Virus record (IMG/VR): IMGVR_UViG_3300023109_002988
Span: 34,533 to 98,532 of that record
Reading direction: 5' to 3' (one strand)
DNA length: 64,000 nt
Source of the DNA: a virus
This document shows, piece by piece, positions 52,900 to 61,069 of the stretch (positions within the stretch are counted from its first letter, which is position 1; every line of letters starts with the position of its first letter). Below the pieces are notes generated by a model. The model was not told the DNA's origin. It made no database searches and saw only the letters and a list, made by a program, of their open reading frames with translations. A program made the translations under genes and the position numbers.

Positions 52900-53317
52900 C
52901 TATTGAAATGTTATGTTTTATTACCTCGTTCTCAAATTTTTCAAGCAGATCCAATTCCGTCTCTGGTTTGCTTGGTTTGTGAATATAGTATTTTTTTGTG
53001 TTTAATGAATAAATAGAAAATGGCACACAACTATTTTCCGACATAGAAATATCAAAATCTGAAGGTTTTTCATCTCCCACTAAATGACTATGAAAAATAG
53101 TTATCACTTTATACTTTTCTTTAAACATTAAATACTGCAAAGGGTCTAGTACAAAATTATTTCTAGGATCATTAGCTATATTTTTCCCTTCTTGAAATAT
53201 ATATTCTTCATTGTCAAATCCTACTAATCCGCAAACTTCGTTTATCAAAGAGCCTTCACAAAAATCAGAGATTTCTTTTAAGGATTCTTTTGTGTTTTTT
53301 AATCTTTTGGTTTTCAT
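52892..53317 (-). CDS. Tail assembly protein K-like, JAMM/MPN peptidase
   Basis: The 141-residue protein is an MPN/JAB1 domain with a complete zinc motif: E27 (NEVCGLVG), H76 and H78 (FHSH), S86 and D89 (PSDFD). In lambda, K carries this domain plus an NlpC/P60 part; here only the JAMM part is present, so any peptidoglycan-cutting P60 domain is missing or elsewhere. It helps tail-tip assembly, probably by processing or binding partners such as I. It lies 13 bases after L. Confidence 0.9.
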   Translation of the reverse strand: MKTKRLKNTKESLKEISDFCEGSLINEVCGLVGFDNEEYIFQEGKNIANDPRNNFVLDPLQYLMFKEKYKVITIFHSHLVGDEKPSDFDISMSENSCVPFSIYSLNTKKYYIHKPSKPETELDLLEKFENEVIKHNISIDD

Positions 53318-53330
53318 TTTTTCTAATTAA

Positions 53331-55748
53331 TTAACCTTGGAATCTATATCCATCTGTACCAGGAAAACCTCCAAAAGGAAGAGTTCCAAACTCTCCTTCC
53401 ACAAGTGTTTCTTTACCAACATTTGGGGTTCTTGTTTTTAAGAATTGCAAATCTAAAAAATCGTAACCCGCTTTTGTGTAGGGTTGTGTCTTTTGTCCAC
53501 CTCCAAAAGGATAATTTGAATCCTTATACATCAAATCGTTTCCGTTTTTATGATCTTTAACATAAAAGTTTCCGTCTTGTGCGAATGGTTCTTGCCAAAA
53601 ATGATTGCATGCTTTCAAAAGATCTCCGTTGGCGGCTTCATCTTCTTTAACTATCTCGTCCCATGTTTTTATCAATTCTACAGCATAGGTAGCACCCTCT
53701 TCGGTTGTGTTTTGTTCTGTCTTTAGTTTATTAATTTGACCGTTAGTTAAAGATTCTGTCCAAAAGCCCATCGAAGCTACCTCAATATCTTGTTGCGACC
53801 ACTTCTTTTCGTATCTTGTCGGTTCATCTGTAAACCTATTTATATCTGTGGGTAATAAACCAGAAGCGTCAACTACAGGCATGTTTGTAGTTCCTCCAAA
53901 AAACACAAAACGATCAGTGTCAGTTGTAATCATGTTTTTTATGTAAAACGTGCTTTGGGACTCTATAAAAACAGATTCCTTTTCTTCGTTATTAGGGTAA
54001 GTCAAGCAAGACCAATTAGCCCTGATTCTTGCCCTTGAATTTGCGGTTCCATCTACTGAATACTTATCTTTTCTCAAAGTAAGAACAAAGTTTTTGCTGT
54101 TTTTTACGTCATAGCCTCCTTCAGGTAGAGTTGGTAAGCCGTTTCTATTTTGAACTCTAAAATAATCACCTTCTTCATTAACACCTACAAGTTTAATCCT
54201 GTGTGTTTTTTCTGCGCAATCACTTTGATCACCGTATGGAGCGTGTGTTTTAAATTCTATATATGGTTCTTTTTGTAACCCCAGAACAAACTGACTGTGA
54301 TTAGTTGAGTAGCCGACAGTCTCTTTTGATGTTTTAAATATGATTTGATCTACGTCTTCTTGTCTCAGCTCTTCTTCTTCTGCTTGAGGATAGAAATCAT
54401 AACGTTGAGGATCTCCTAGGTATTCTATGTCCAACATGAAGGTAAACTCTTTATAAAGGTCTGAGACATTAGCACTCAGCCATTGACTATCTCTAGTTGC
54501 TACGCAATCGATATTGCTTGATCTGGTTTCAGGAAAGGCGTTTTCATAAAGCGTTGAATTATAATTTACAGTTTGATTGTCGAGATGCCTATAACCCCAC
54601 CCATTTTTATTGTATTTAAAAAGGCTTTTTGTGTATTCTGCTAGGTCTGTATAATTACTTTTTAATTTAAGATAGCCTTGGTGGACGTTCTCTTCGTAAC
54701 CTTGAATGTTCCACATTTGCTGCTCGTAAACCTCAGTCTCCAGAAATATTTTCTGCGACGAACGTCTTGCAAATCTTTTTTTGCATTGATGTAACTTCTT
54801 TCCGCAACCATCCTTGTCCCAAAATTCTGGATTATTCCTAGGGTCTATGCCAGGTCTTGCATATTTTCTGCATACAAAATAAGTTAAAGAAGATCTAAAT
54901 ATATTTGGATTTCTTACGTCTTGTATTCTAACCCTATCATTTACAATATAAACCAAATGTCCTGGGTGGTAAGCTTTTTGAGCATTATAAAGATCGTTTG
55001 GGTTAGAAAATATAAATTCTTCTCCGTATTCCTCCATTCCTATAAAGCTTCTGTCTTGCGTTATTGCTTTTTTTCTATCTGAAAGGTTGGGTCTTATTAT
55101 CTCCTCATTGGATCTACTACCAATATCTTTACCAAAAGTGAAAGGTTTGCCATCTTCTCTCTCCACCGCTATACCTTTGTAATCACACCCAGACCCTCTG
55201 TAATTCCAAGAGCAGTATTTGGCTAGCACCTTTCTGTTGGTTAGGTCCCTTGACTCTATATCCAACGGGGATGTCAACTCTAGCTCTACAAATACTTTAT
55301 TCTCTTGCCTTTTTTGAGAAACAAAATAAATGTCTACAGAAATCTCAGCTTTCGGGTCTGATTCTCCCCAAGGATTTCCGTTGTCAAAGTTCTCTTCGTC
55401 AAGAAATTTCAAAAAAGTCCTGCGTCTTTCTACTTTTGCGTTCCTAAAGTCTTCGTTATTAGATAACAGGTTTGTCAAAAGTAAATCCTTATTTGAAATT
55501 CTTATTATAGGTCTATTAGGTTTTCCGCTTGAGTTTATTGAAAACCCTTCTACCTCCATTGGTATAGGGCTATACAATTCACCCTGCCAATAGACACCTC
55601 CTCCAAATACAGATCCGTTGTGTACGTTTAAATAACTCTTTGGCTTTGTTACTGTGTTTGGGTATATTCTGTAAAAATCTATAACAGCTGTAGGCTCCAT
55701 ATCGAAGACAGCTTTTGTTACTTTATCCCTAGACCTTTCTAATCCCAT
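53331..55748 (-). CDS. Tail tip protein L-like with large insert
   Basis: The 805-residue protein has the lambda L features. The N-terminal domain includes GGGVYWQGELYSPIPMEVEG. Four spaced cysteines, C179 and C188 (C-x8-C in YCSWNYRGSGCDY) and C315 and C322 (C-x6-C in GCGKKLHQC), match the spacing of the L iron-sulfur ligands. The end is LPFGGFPG. Lambda L has about 230 residues. Here about 460 extra residues sit between the second cysteine pair and the C-terminal motif, and another 120 between the cysteine pairs. The insert has a concanavalin/LamG-like feel (FRVQNRNGLPTL, VEVASMGFW-type strands). It is the first gene of the minus-strand tail unit. Confidence 0.88.
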   Translation of the reverse strand: MGLERSRDKVTKAVFDMEPTAVIDFYRIYPNTVTKPKSYLNVHNGSVFGGGVYWQGELYSPIPMEVEGFSINSSGKPNRPIIRISNKDLLLTNLLSNNEDFRNAKVERRRTFLKFLDEENFDNGNPWGESDPKAEISVDIYFVSQKRQENKVFVELELTSPLDIESRDLTNRKVLAKYCSWNYRGSGCDYKGIAVEREDGKPFTFGKDIGSRSNEEIIRPNLSDRKKAITQDRSFIGMEEYGEEFIFSNPNDLYNAQKAYHPGHLVYIVNDRVRIQDVRNPNIFRSSLTYFVCRKYARPGIDPRNNPEFWDKDGCGKKLHQCKKRFARRSSQKIFLETEVYEQQMWNIQGYEENVHQGYLKLKSNYTDLAEYTKSLFKYNKNGWGYRHLDNQTVNYNSTLYENAFPETRSSNIDCVATRDSQWLSANVSDLYKEFTFMLDIEYLGDPQRYDFYPQAEEEELRQEDVDQIIFKTSKETVGYSTNHSQFVLGLQKEPYIEFKTHAPYGDQSDCAEKTHRIKLVGVNEEGDYFRVQNRNGLPTLPEGGYDVKNSKNFVLTLRKDKYSVDGTANSRARIRANWSCLTYPNNEEKESVFIESQSTFYIKNMITTDTDRFVFFGGTTNMPVVDASGLLPTDINRFTDEPTRYEKKWSQQDIEVASMGFWTESLTNGQINKLKTEQNTTEEGATYAVELIKTWDEIVKEDEAANGDLLKACNHFWQEPFAQDGNFYVKDHKNGNDLMYKDSNYPFGGGQKTQPYTKAGYDFLDLQFLKTRTPNVGKETLVEGEFGTLPFGGFPGTDGYRFQG

Positions 55749-55836
55749 ACTATATACGTTACACTATTTTTTATATAGTATAATCTAAAAGCTCTTTTTA
55801 AAAAAAATAAATGGATTTTATGCATTTTTTAACTAA

Positions 55837-55842
55837 TATAAT
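55837..55842 (+). promoter_or_regulatory. -10 box (TATAAT) five bases before the next ATG
   Basis: In the 99-base divergent gap, TATAAT at 55837-55842 ends five bases before the ATG at 55848. No clear -35 is seen. Another TATAATCTAAA lies at 55783 on the plus strand. The minus-strand L gene has a TATATA just before its own ATG. Confidence 0.45.
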
Positions 55843-55847
55843 CTTAA

Positions 55848-56057
55848 ATGAAGAACATCATCTATAGAGTCAAAGATAAAAAAGGTAAGTATCAGCAAAG
55901 TTATTCAGCCTCACTTCCCGATTCGTATTCCTGGGCAAAGTCATGCGCTGAATTGACAAATGGTCAAGTTTACGAAGACAAGCTAAACGATTTCGGCTTG
56001 ACAGAATCCTCAATTAAAATTTTCCCCAAGAATACCGATGAAAATAAAAAAGATTGA
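55848..56057 (+). CDS. Small hypothetical protein, 69 aa
   Basis: The 69-residue protein has the form of a short beta hairpin plus helix: MKNIIYRVKDKKGKYQQSYS, then SYSWAKSCAELTNGQVYE. It is similar in layout to the 57-residue protein at 13848 (both have a K..G.[VY] hairpin, then a helix), though the sequences are not clearly related. No family is recognised. It overlaps the next gene by 20 bases. Confidence 0.55.
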   Translation: MKNIIYRVKDKKGKYQQSYSASLPDSYSWAKSCAELTNGQVYEDKLNDFGLTESSIKIFPKNTDENKKD

Positions 56058-56589
56058 CCTTCAAGATGATGAATTTAAAGAAATCTTAAGACTCTATTTA
56101 GTAGAGTCTCAACCTTACAAGGGTTTCTCATCTTCTTTTTCTAATATATACATCAATGACCGCTTAGAAAAATACATTGAAAGCGATCTTTGTAAAAGTG
56201 ACTTCTCTTCCTGTTTTGTTTCTGACGAAGGGGAGAGTTTGTTTTTTCTATTTTGTAAAAAGAACGAACAAAAAAACAGCTTAGAAATAATATTTCCATT
56301 TCCAAATATTAACTTTTTCTCTTGGCAGTCTTTCACAAAATGGCCCTTTGCTTTTTGTCACCTAATGTTAGACCAACTTAAAAAGTCTGGACTGGATAGA
56401 GCTTACGGTACGATAGAGAGAAAAAACAAAAAATCCAACTACGAAAGAGCTCTGATGAGGTTTGGTCATAAAATGTTTGAAATTCAAGAAAACGAAGGCG
56501 ATAGATTTAAAAAAGTTGTAATCAAAAAAGAAAACCTAATAAAAGCCCACAAAAAGCTCTTGGCTTTATACAAAAGACAGGAAAGATGA
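56038..56589 (+). CDS. Hypothetical GNAT-like protein, first of a tandem pair
   Basis: The 183-residue protein starts KIKKIDLQDDEFKEILRLYL and has ESLFFLFCKKNEQKNSLEII, then a helix ending LKKSGLDRAYGTIERKNKKS and NYERALMRFGHK. The order resembles a GNAT core with the usual N..…y.r.Gh ending. The following gene shares the same order (IDYDDKEF, LFF/MFF..KKE, IYGDIERVFKKANY), so they are paralogues by duplication. No acetyl-CoA loop is conserved, so catalysis is uncertain. The start is supported by the matching N-terminus of the paralogue. Confidence 0.55.
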   Translation: MKIKKIDLQDDEFKEILRLYLVESQPYKGFSSSFSNIYINDRLEKYIESDLCKSDFSSCFVSDEGESLFFLFCKKNEQKNSLEIIFPFPNINFFSWQSFTKWPFAFCHLMLDQLKKSGLDRAYGTIERKNKKSNYERALMRFGHKMFEIQENEGDRFKKVVIKKENLIKAHKKLLALYKRQER

Positions 56590-57146
56590 AGCACTTACAT
56601 TTAATATTTAAAAAAATAGATTATGATGATAAGGAATTTCAAAAAATCTTTTCTTTTTACTATTTAAATTCTTTTCCATATGGAGATGCGGACTCAATGA
56701 AGACAATATCTTCTAGGGTTGAAGGTTCAAAAGCCCTCCTGGAGGATCTTAGGTCTAGCGATTTAAGTTTATGCGTTATGGATGATGATGATTATATGTT
56801 TTTTACTTTCTTCAAAAAAGAAAAAGACGGAATAAATCTTAGCTATGCTTTTCCTAATCAGCTTACAAGAAGGCTTGGAACTTTATATATATGTCTTTGT
56901 TTTTACAAACAAATGCTTGAAGCCTTTGATTATTTTGGTGTAAATGAAATATACGGAGATATAGAGAGGGTTTTTAAAAAAGCCAACTATAGAAATTGGC
57001 TCAAAAGACATCTAAAAGTAAGATACGAGGACAATAAAGATGGCGGTATAGATAGATGTTACTTCCCAAAAAAAGAAATCAAAGAACATTATGAAGAGCT
57101 GCAGATTAAAAATAATAGGAACAAACTCGACAACAAAACATCTTGA
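56586..57146 (+). CDS. Hypothetical GNAT-like protein, second of a tandem pair
   Basis: The 186-residue paralogue of the preceding gene begins KHLHLIFKKIDYDDKEF, with PYGDADSMKTISSRVEGSKA, DDYMFFTFFKKEKDGINLSY and VNEIYGDIERVFKKANYRNW. It is coupled by ATGA. The sequences have drifted far (only motif-level identity), so the duplication is old. They might act as a heterodimer. Function unknown; the neighbours are small genes and tail fibres. Confidence 0.55.
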   Translation: MKHLHLIFKKIDYDDKEFQKIFSFYYLNSFPYGDADSMKTISSRVEGSKALLEDLRSSDLSLCVMDDDDYMFFTFFKKEKDGINLSYAFPNQLTRRLGTLYICLCFYKQMLEAFDYFGVNEIYGDIERVFKKANYRNWLKRHLKVRYEDNKDGGIDRCYFPKKEIKEHYEELQIKNNRNKLDNKTS

Positions 57147-57339
57147 TGGTCTGCTCGTTGAGCTGGATGATTTTGTTTTCAGCCAAAAACCTCAAGTATT
57201 GCCTTTCGAAATAAGCGGTGAAAAACATTTGTTTGATTTAAAAACTGTTACATTTTGCGGTAATGGTGTTTTGCTTTCTGGTTTTGTATCAGATGAAAAG
57301 AACAATGTCGGTAGAATCTCGTTGAAATATTTGCCATAG
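57091..57339 (+). CDS. Small hypothetical protein, 82 aa
   Basis: The 82-residue protein has a balanced sequence (LKIIGTNSTTKHLDGLLVEL, then GVLLSGFVSDEKNNVGRISL) with an all-beta look. It overlaps the end of the previous gene by 56 bases in another frame. No later ATG exists near the start, so either this start is right or a non-ATG codon is used. Family unknown. Confidence 0.5.
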   Translation: MKSCRLKIIGTNSTTKHLDGLLVELDDFVFSQKPQVLPFEISGEKHLFDLKTVTFCGNGVLLSGFVSDEKNNVGRISLKYLP

Positions 57340-57364
57340 TAGGGTTTTTTGTGTATGTATTGAT

Positions 57365-57613
57365 ATGTCAACTTCAACACAATCAAGTCTTTTAAAGCAA
57401 GTAGGTCATTATGGTGGTGAGAGGGTTACTGATAGCACTGTAAACGGAAAGTTTATGGCTATTCATGCCCTCACCGAATGTGTAATCGGCCCTGCAACAG
57501 TAGGTAGCATATCAGGTTTTGTAGGAGCTACGCTTCCTCTTGGTGATGTAATTGTGGGCCGCTGGTCTTCATTAGAAATCTCTGGCGATGCTATCGTTTA
57601 TTACGAAGATTAA
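57365..57613 (+). CDS. Small putative virion-associated protein
   Basis: The 82-residue protein starts STSTQSSLLKQVGHYGGERV and ends GRWSSLEISGDAIVYYED. The pattern 'GRF.si.l.sG.viaY' at the C-terminus is common in small phage proteins encoded beside tail-fibre genes, thought to be virion components. Low charge and glycine-rich loops (GFVGATLPLGDVIVG) fit that view. The start follows a 25-base gap after the previous gene. Confidence 0.5.
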   Translation: MSTSTQSSLLKQVGHYGGERVTDSTVNGKFMAIHALTECVIGPATVGSISGFVGATLPLGDVIVGRWSSLEISGDAIVYYED

Positions 57614-57615
57614 AT

Positions 57616-57753
57616 ATGAAACTTATAAATATAGGAGGTTTAAATTTAATTCGCTCTTCCTTTAAGAGGGCGGTCGTGGCAGTTACTTGTTGTACAGCAT
57701 TATGGAAAGATTCTGTATTGTGGAAAGATTCTTGTTTGTGGATTGAAGAATAA
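57616..57753 (+). CDS. Tiny Trp-repeat protein, 45 aa
   Basis: This ORF fills the gap between two tail-region genes. It encodes 45 residues with a basic amphipathic N-terminus (INIGGLNLIRSSFKRAVVAV) and a C-terminal repeat, ALWKDSVLWKDSCLWIEE. The repeated LWKDS unit recalls short WxDs/WxDG repeats in small phage tail-region proteins. The matching DNA unit, TTATGGAAAGATTCTG, is repeated. It starts two bases after the upstream stop. No family assigned. Confidence 0.5.
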   Translation: MKLINIGGLNLIRSSFKRAVVAVTCCTALWKDSVLWKDSCLWIEE

Positions 57754-57761
57754 TATAAAAT

Positions 57762-58055
57762 ATGAGCTTATTAAATGAAGAACCAAATCAAACCACTGAA
57801 GCTCAGAAAAAAGCATCAAGGATTAGATACATAAACCTAGCAATAATTAAAGAAATAACAAGATTCTGGAACGAAAGCAACGATTTAATATGGAAAGATC
57901 AAAACCCTCAAAACATTCTTAATGAATTAGGGGAGGATGCAGATGAAATCTTAGAAATAGATGAAGAAATATTAAACTTGCTCTCAAACATACTTGGCGG
58001 TCGTAGGCAATCAGAACTCGATTCTCTTTTAGCTAAGAAATCTCAAAGACAATAA
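57762..58055 (+). CDS. Hypothetical helical protein, 97 aa
   Basis: The 97-residue protein appears all-helical and acidic, with NLAIIKEITRFWNESNDLIW, NELGEDADEILEIDEEILNL and a basic end. It may be a small coiled-coil or assembly factor of the fibre genes that follow. The TATAAA-like box just upstream could be a weak promoter, though it overlaps the end of the preceding gene. No family is recognised. Confidence 0.5.
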   Translation: MSLLNEEPNQTTEAQKKASRIRYINLAIIKEITRFWNESNDLIWKDQNPQNILNELGEDADEILEIDEEILNLLSNILGGRRQSELDSLLAKKSQRQ

Positions 58056-58066
58056 AAATTTAAATC

Positions 58067-58876
58067 ATGGCACTCAATACTTTCATACCTACAAGCGGAT
58101 CAACTCACTTAACGTTCCGCAATAATTACAATACAAATATCACAGAGATCGAGACTCGAATATCTGGTCTTGAGGTTTTTAGTGGGGATTTATCACAATA
58201 CTCCTTAACTGGTCATCAGCACGTAGTTGATGACGTTTCTGGTCTTGGGACAATGGCTACCGAAAGTAGTGGTGATTATTCTCCAACTGGTCATACTCAC
58301 TCTGAATACGCTGCTACAAGCCATACTCACTCTGAATACGCTGCTACAAGCCATACTCACTCTGAATACGCTGCTACAAGCCATACTCACACTGTAACAG
58401 ATATTAATTCTGCTGTTGCCCCAAGTGGTTATGTTATTACCGCAGATGGTGGTGGAAATTCAACCTGGGAAGAATCTCAGGGCGGTGGTGGGTCCGCTAA
58501 ATTTAGCGTTGTTACTGTAACTACTGCAACTTATACCCAAATCCCACAACACACTCATCACCTTTATGACGATACAGGTCTTGGTGGTGGAGAAAGCGGT
58601 AGTGGTAGCGGTAGCGGTAGTGGTAGCGGTAGTGGTAGTGGTAGTGGCGGCGCAGAACCTTGTATTGTTGTTGATCTTCTCGACCCAACATTACATGAAG
58701 CTATAACTGTTCACAAAAAGATAGGTAACGATTGCGATGTTTTGCTTCTTCCTCCTAGTGGTTGCACTATTGACGGTGTTGTAAGTGATGGATTGGTTAG
58801 TGGATACAATCTTTCCAGCCAGAATGAATCTATTTCAATATTCAGCGATGGTGTATCTGGATACTACATACAATAA
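58067..58876 (+). CDS. Tail fibre protein with GHTH repeats and Ser-Gly linker
   Basis: The 269-residue protein begins ALNTFIPTSGSTHLTFRNNY, a typical phage fibre N-terminus. Residues about 48-108 hold GH.H and SHTH units with the 10-residue repeat SEYAATSHTH, as in T4 gp37, where such HxH motifs bind metal along trimeric fibres. A Ser-Gly linker (177-195) joins a C-terminal domain (AEPCIVVDLLDPTLHEAITV…SGYYIQ). It is coupled by TAATG to the first LRR fibre gene. Likely a trimeric side fibre or collar component. Confidence 0.8.
   Translation: MALNTFIPTSGSTHLTFRNNYNTNITEIETRISGLEVFSGDLSQYSLTGHQHVVDDVSGLGTMATESSGDYSPTGHTHSEYAATSHTHSEYAATSHTHSEYAATSHTHTVTDINSAVAPSGYVITADGGGNSTWEESQGGGGSAKFSVVTVTTATYTQIPQHTHHLYDDTGLGGGESGSGSGSGSGSGSGSGSGGAEPCIVVDLLDPTLHEAITVHKKIGNDCDVLLLPPSGCTIDGVVSDGLVSGYNLSSQNESISIFSDGVSGYYIQ
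58292..58390 (+). repeat. Three perfect 30-bp coding repeats (SHTHSEYAAT)
   Basis: A 30-base unit starting CATACTCACTCTGAATAC occurs three times in a row and starts a fourth time. It encodes (S/G)HTHSEYAAT. The perfect DNA identity suggests repeat-number slippage. There are no spacers, so it is not a CRISPR. Confidence 0.9.
58595..58651 (+). repeat. Ser-Gly codon repeat (AGYGGT)n
   Basis: About nine consecutive AGCGGT/AGTGGT hexamers encode a flexible (SG)n linker between the repeat and C-terminal domains of the fibre. The length is likely to vary between isolates. Confidence 0.85.
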
Positions 58877-59661
58877 TGAGTCACAGTCCTAAATCTCCAC
58901 CTTTAGCAAAAGCAACCGCTGATCTTCCAGATGTTGAAGACGGTGTGTTGGCTTATGATACCACACAGGGGAAGCCAGTAGCTAGATTAGCTGGTGTTTG
59001 GTCTGAGATCGCTGGCGAGGTTTTTGGAACACCTACTGTAGTATATGATGATGGTGCTGGTATTGGTAATACAGACCAAATCCAAGGTGATATACCATAC
59101 AGCTGGAAAAGATATGACACATCTTTAAAAGGATTGGTTATTGGAAATTCTTGCACTAGAATTCCAAAATTTGCTTTTGAAGGTTGCACTGGCTTGACTG
59201 GTTCTTTAGTCATCCCAGATAGTGTTACTTATATTAATGACAATGCTTTTGCTTTCTGTCAAGGTTTTGACGGGCGATTAACTCTTAGTGACAACCTCCT
59301 TAGAATTGGATATCAAGCTTTTAGATCAAATTCATCGTCGCAGATGATTTATACTGGAGAACTTATTGTTAATGCTGAAATATTAGGCGGTCAATGCTTC
59401 TATGGATTAGGTATAACGAATTTAACAATAGGGGAAAAATTAAAAACTATAGAAGGAAATTCTAACTTTTCGTATTGCATGAACTTGACTAATGCAAATT
59501 GTTACGTTACAAAAGACGTAATAGACCAAGAAAGCGCTGGCATGTTTGAACTTACTTCACTCTCGACATTCCACGTTCGTTCTACCGACAACACTTGGAC
59601 AGCTGGTCCTAATCAGACTATTGGGTTAAAAACAGGTGTCCTCGTAATTAAAGATTTATAA
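58876..59661 (+). CDS. LRR tail-fibre protein, paralogue 1
   Basis: The 261-residue protein has a conserved N-terminal module (SHSPKSPPLAKATADLPDVE…AYDTTQGKPVARLAGVW), a bridge (DQIQGDIPYSWKRYDTSLKG), then about five BspA-type LRRs (AFEGCTGLTGSLVIPDSVTY…). The conserved C-terminal cap is TFHVRSTDNTWTAG…VLVIKDL. The 60262 and 61070 proteins share both ends but have different LRR cores. The N-module resembles phage tail proteins that attach to fibres or collars. The LRR cores are probably the exchangeable binding part. It links to the two giant LRR proteins at the window start. Confidence 0.8.
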   Translation: MSHSPKSPPLAKATADLPDVEDGVLAYDTTQGKPVARLAGVWSEIAGEVFGTPTVVYDDGAGIGNTDQIQGDIPYSWKRYDTSLKGLVIGNSCTRIPKFAFEGCTGLTGSLVIPDSVTYINDNAFAFCQGFDGRLTLSDNLLRIGYQAFRSNSSSQMIYTGELIVNAEILGGQCFYGLGITNLTIGEKLKTIEGNSNFSYCMNLTNANCYVTKDVIDQESAGMFELTSLSTFHVRSTDNTWTAGPNQTIGLKTGVLVIKDL

Positions 59662-59675
59662 TATAAAAAAACAAA

Positions 59676-60260
59676 ATGAAATACGCAATAACAGACGAAA
59701 GAGGTCACATTTACGAAGTTCAAGACACCGAACCAACCGAAGAACAGTTGGGTGGTTATCTTGTTTCTCATGAAATTTCTGATGAAGATGCGGCTACTGT
59801 TGAGGCTAGTTCTGAAAGGATGTGGTATATTGGTGGTGTTCTTTACGACTTCGATGGATATATCTATCGCAGTAAAAGAGACTACATGAATGAGAAGATT
59901 GATAGAGACTTCAGTGGCGACATTGATGGCGCTAAGAATCTTCTTAGAGATCACTTTTCAGAGAAGAGATACGATGTAGAAGTTGGCGGTCTTGATATGG
60001 GTGGGCTTGCAGTTAGAACTGACAGGCATACAGTTTCTAGAATTTATCAAGCAGAATCACTGACTACAGCTGACCCCACTTTCACTACAGATTGGAAGCT
60101 TGGTAATGGATCATTCATTACTATTGACGCAACTTTAATCGGTCAACTTTCGGCAGCAATCACAGCACACATTCAATCTTCATTTGCTCAAGAGAAAGCA
60201 GTAAACTCATCTATCGATGCAGCCACCACTATTGACGAGCTTAAATCTATAGAATGGTAA
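59676..60260 (+). CDS. DUF4376-domain tail-fibre-linked protein
   Basis: The 194-residue protein has an N-terminal part (KYAITDERGHIYEVQDTEPT…) and a C-terminal DUF4376-like domain from about 110: RYDVEVGGLDMGGLAVRTDR, then SLTTADPTFTTDWKLGNGSF and QLSAAITAHIQSSFAQEKAV, with DELKSIEW at the end. DUF4376 is common next to phage fibre genes, often in fibre-assembly proteins. It sits between LRR fibre paralogues 1 and 2 and may assist them. A chaperone role is inferred. Confidence 0.8.
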   Translation: MKYAITDERGHIYEVQDTEPTEEQLGGYLVSHEISDEDAATVEASSERMWYIGGVLYDFDGYIYRSKRDYMNEKIDRDFSGDIDGAKNLLRDHFSEKRYDVEVGGLDMGGLAVRTDRHTVSRIYQAESLTTADPTFTTDWKLGNGSFITIDATLIGQLSAAITAHIQSSFAQEKAVNSSIDAATTIDELKSIEW

Positions 60261-60261
60261 T

Positions 60262-61068
60262 ATGAGTCACACCTCAAATAATCCTCCAGTAAAATACGCA
60301 GCCTCAGATCTTCCTAATGATCTGGCAGAAGGAACTGTTGCTTATGATACAACCAATCAAAAGATGGTTGCTTTTAAGCAGGGTGCTTGGGGAGATTTGG
60401 GTGGCGCTGGTGGAATAGGAAGTACAACATATGTTAGAGGTAATGCGGCTGGGGTGATTGACCAAATCAAAGGTGATATACCAGCAGAATGGAAACGCAG
60501 CGACAATTCTTTGCGTGGTTTGGTTATTGGTACTAGCTGTAAAGCAATTGGCAAAAGAGCTTTTCAGTCTGTTGTTTATTTGAGAGGGCGAATTGTAATT
60601 CCAGGTAGCGTTAAAACTATTGCGTTTAACGCTTTTAGTAATACTGCCATTGATGAACTTCATCTAGAGCCTGGATTGGAATATATAGGTTCAAATTGTT
60701 TTTACAACAACGGTAATTTAATTAATAATTTAATACTTCCAGATGGATTAAAAGAGATTGCTTCGATAGCTTTTGGCTCCACTGGTATTTCGTATCTTAA
60801 AATACCACCAAGTGTCAATAAACTGAATTTTTCTGAGCCTGGCTGGGCTGGCGGTGGTTATCAAGGTTCTTTTGCGGGAATGTATCTTTTAACTAGGGTT
60901 GATTGCTATGTCACTAAAAACATCATTGATATGAATGAAGGTCGCTGTTTTGCTGGTTGTGACAGCCTCACCGAAATACATGTTCGCTCTACCGACAGCA
61001 CTTGGACAGCTGGTTCTGGTCAAACCGTCGGAGGAAAGACAGGCATCACAGTAATTAAAGATTTATAA
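60262..61068 (+). CDS. LRR tail-fibre protein, paralogue 2
   Basis: The 268-residue paralogue of the 58876 and 61070 proteins has the same N-terminal module (SHTSNNPPVKYAASDLPNDL…AYDTTNQKMVAFKQGAW), bridge (DQIKGDIPAEWKRSDNSLRG), then LRRs (AFQSVVYLRGRIVIPGSVKT…) and the cap EIHVRSTDSTWTAG…ITVIKDL. An insertion before the cap (NFSEPGWAGGGYQGSFAGMY) is unique to it. It starts one base after the DUF4376 gene. Likely a fibre or receptor-binding subunit. Confidence 0.8.
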   Translation: MSHTSNNPPVKYAASDLPNDLAEGTVAYDTTNQKMVAFKQGAWGDLGGAGGIGSTTYVRGNAAGVIDQIKGDIPAEWKRSDNSLRGLVIGTSCKAIGKRAFQSVVYLRGRIVIPGSVKTIAFNAFSNTAIDELHLEPGLEYIGSNCFYNNGNLINNLILPDGLKEIASIAFGSTGISYLKIPPSVNKLNFSEPGWAGGGYQGSFAGMYLLTRVDCYVTKNIIDMNEGRCFAGCDSLTEIHVRSTDSTWTAGSGQTVGGKTGITVIKDL

Positions 61069-61069
61069 T

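Noticed and set aside
57630-57650. AGGAGG as a Shine-Dalgarno site
   Set aside because: No ATG, GTG or TTG lies at a suitable distance in a useful frame; the bases encode part of the 45-residue ORF.
58292-58390. 30-bp direct repeats as a possible CRISPR array
   Set aside because: The units are contiguous without spacers, in frame, and encode GHTH-type fibre repeats.
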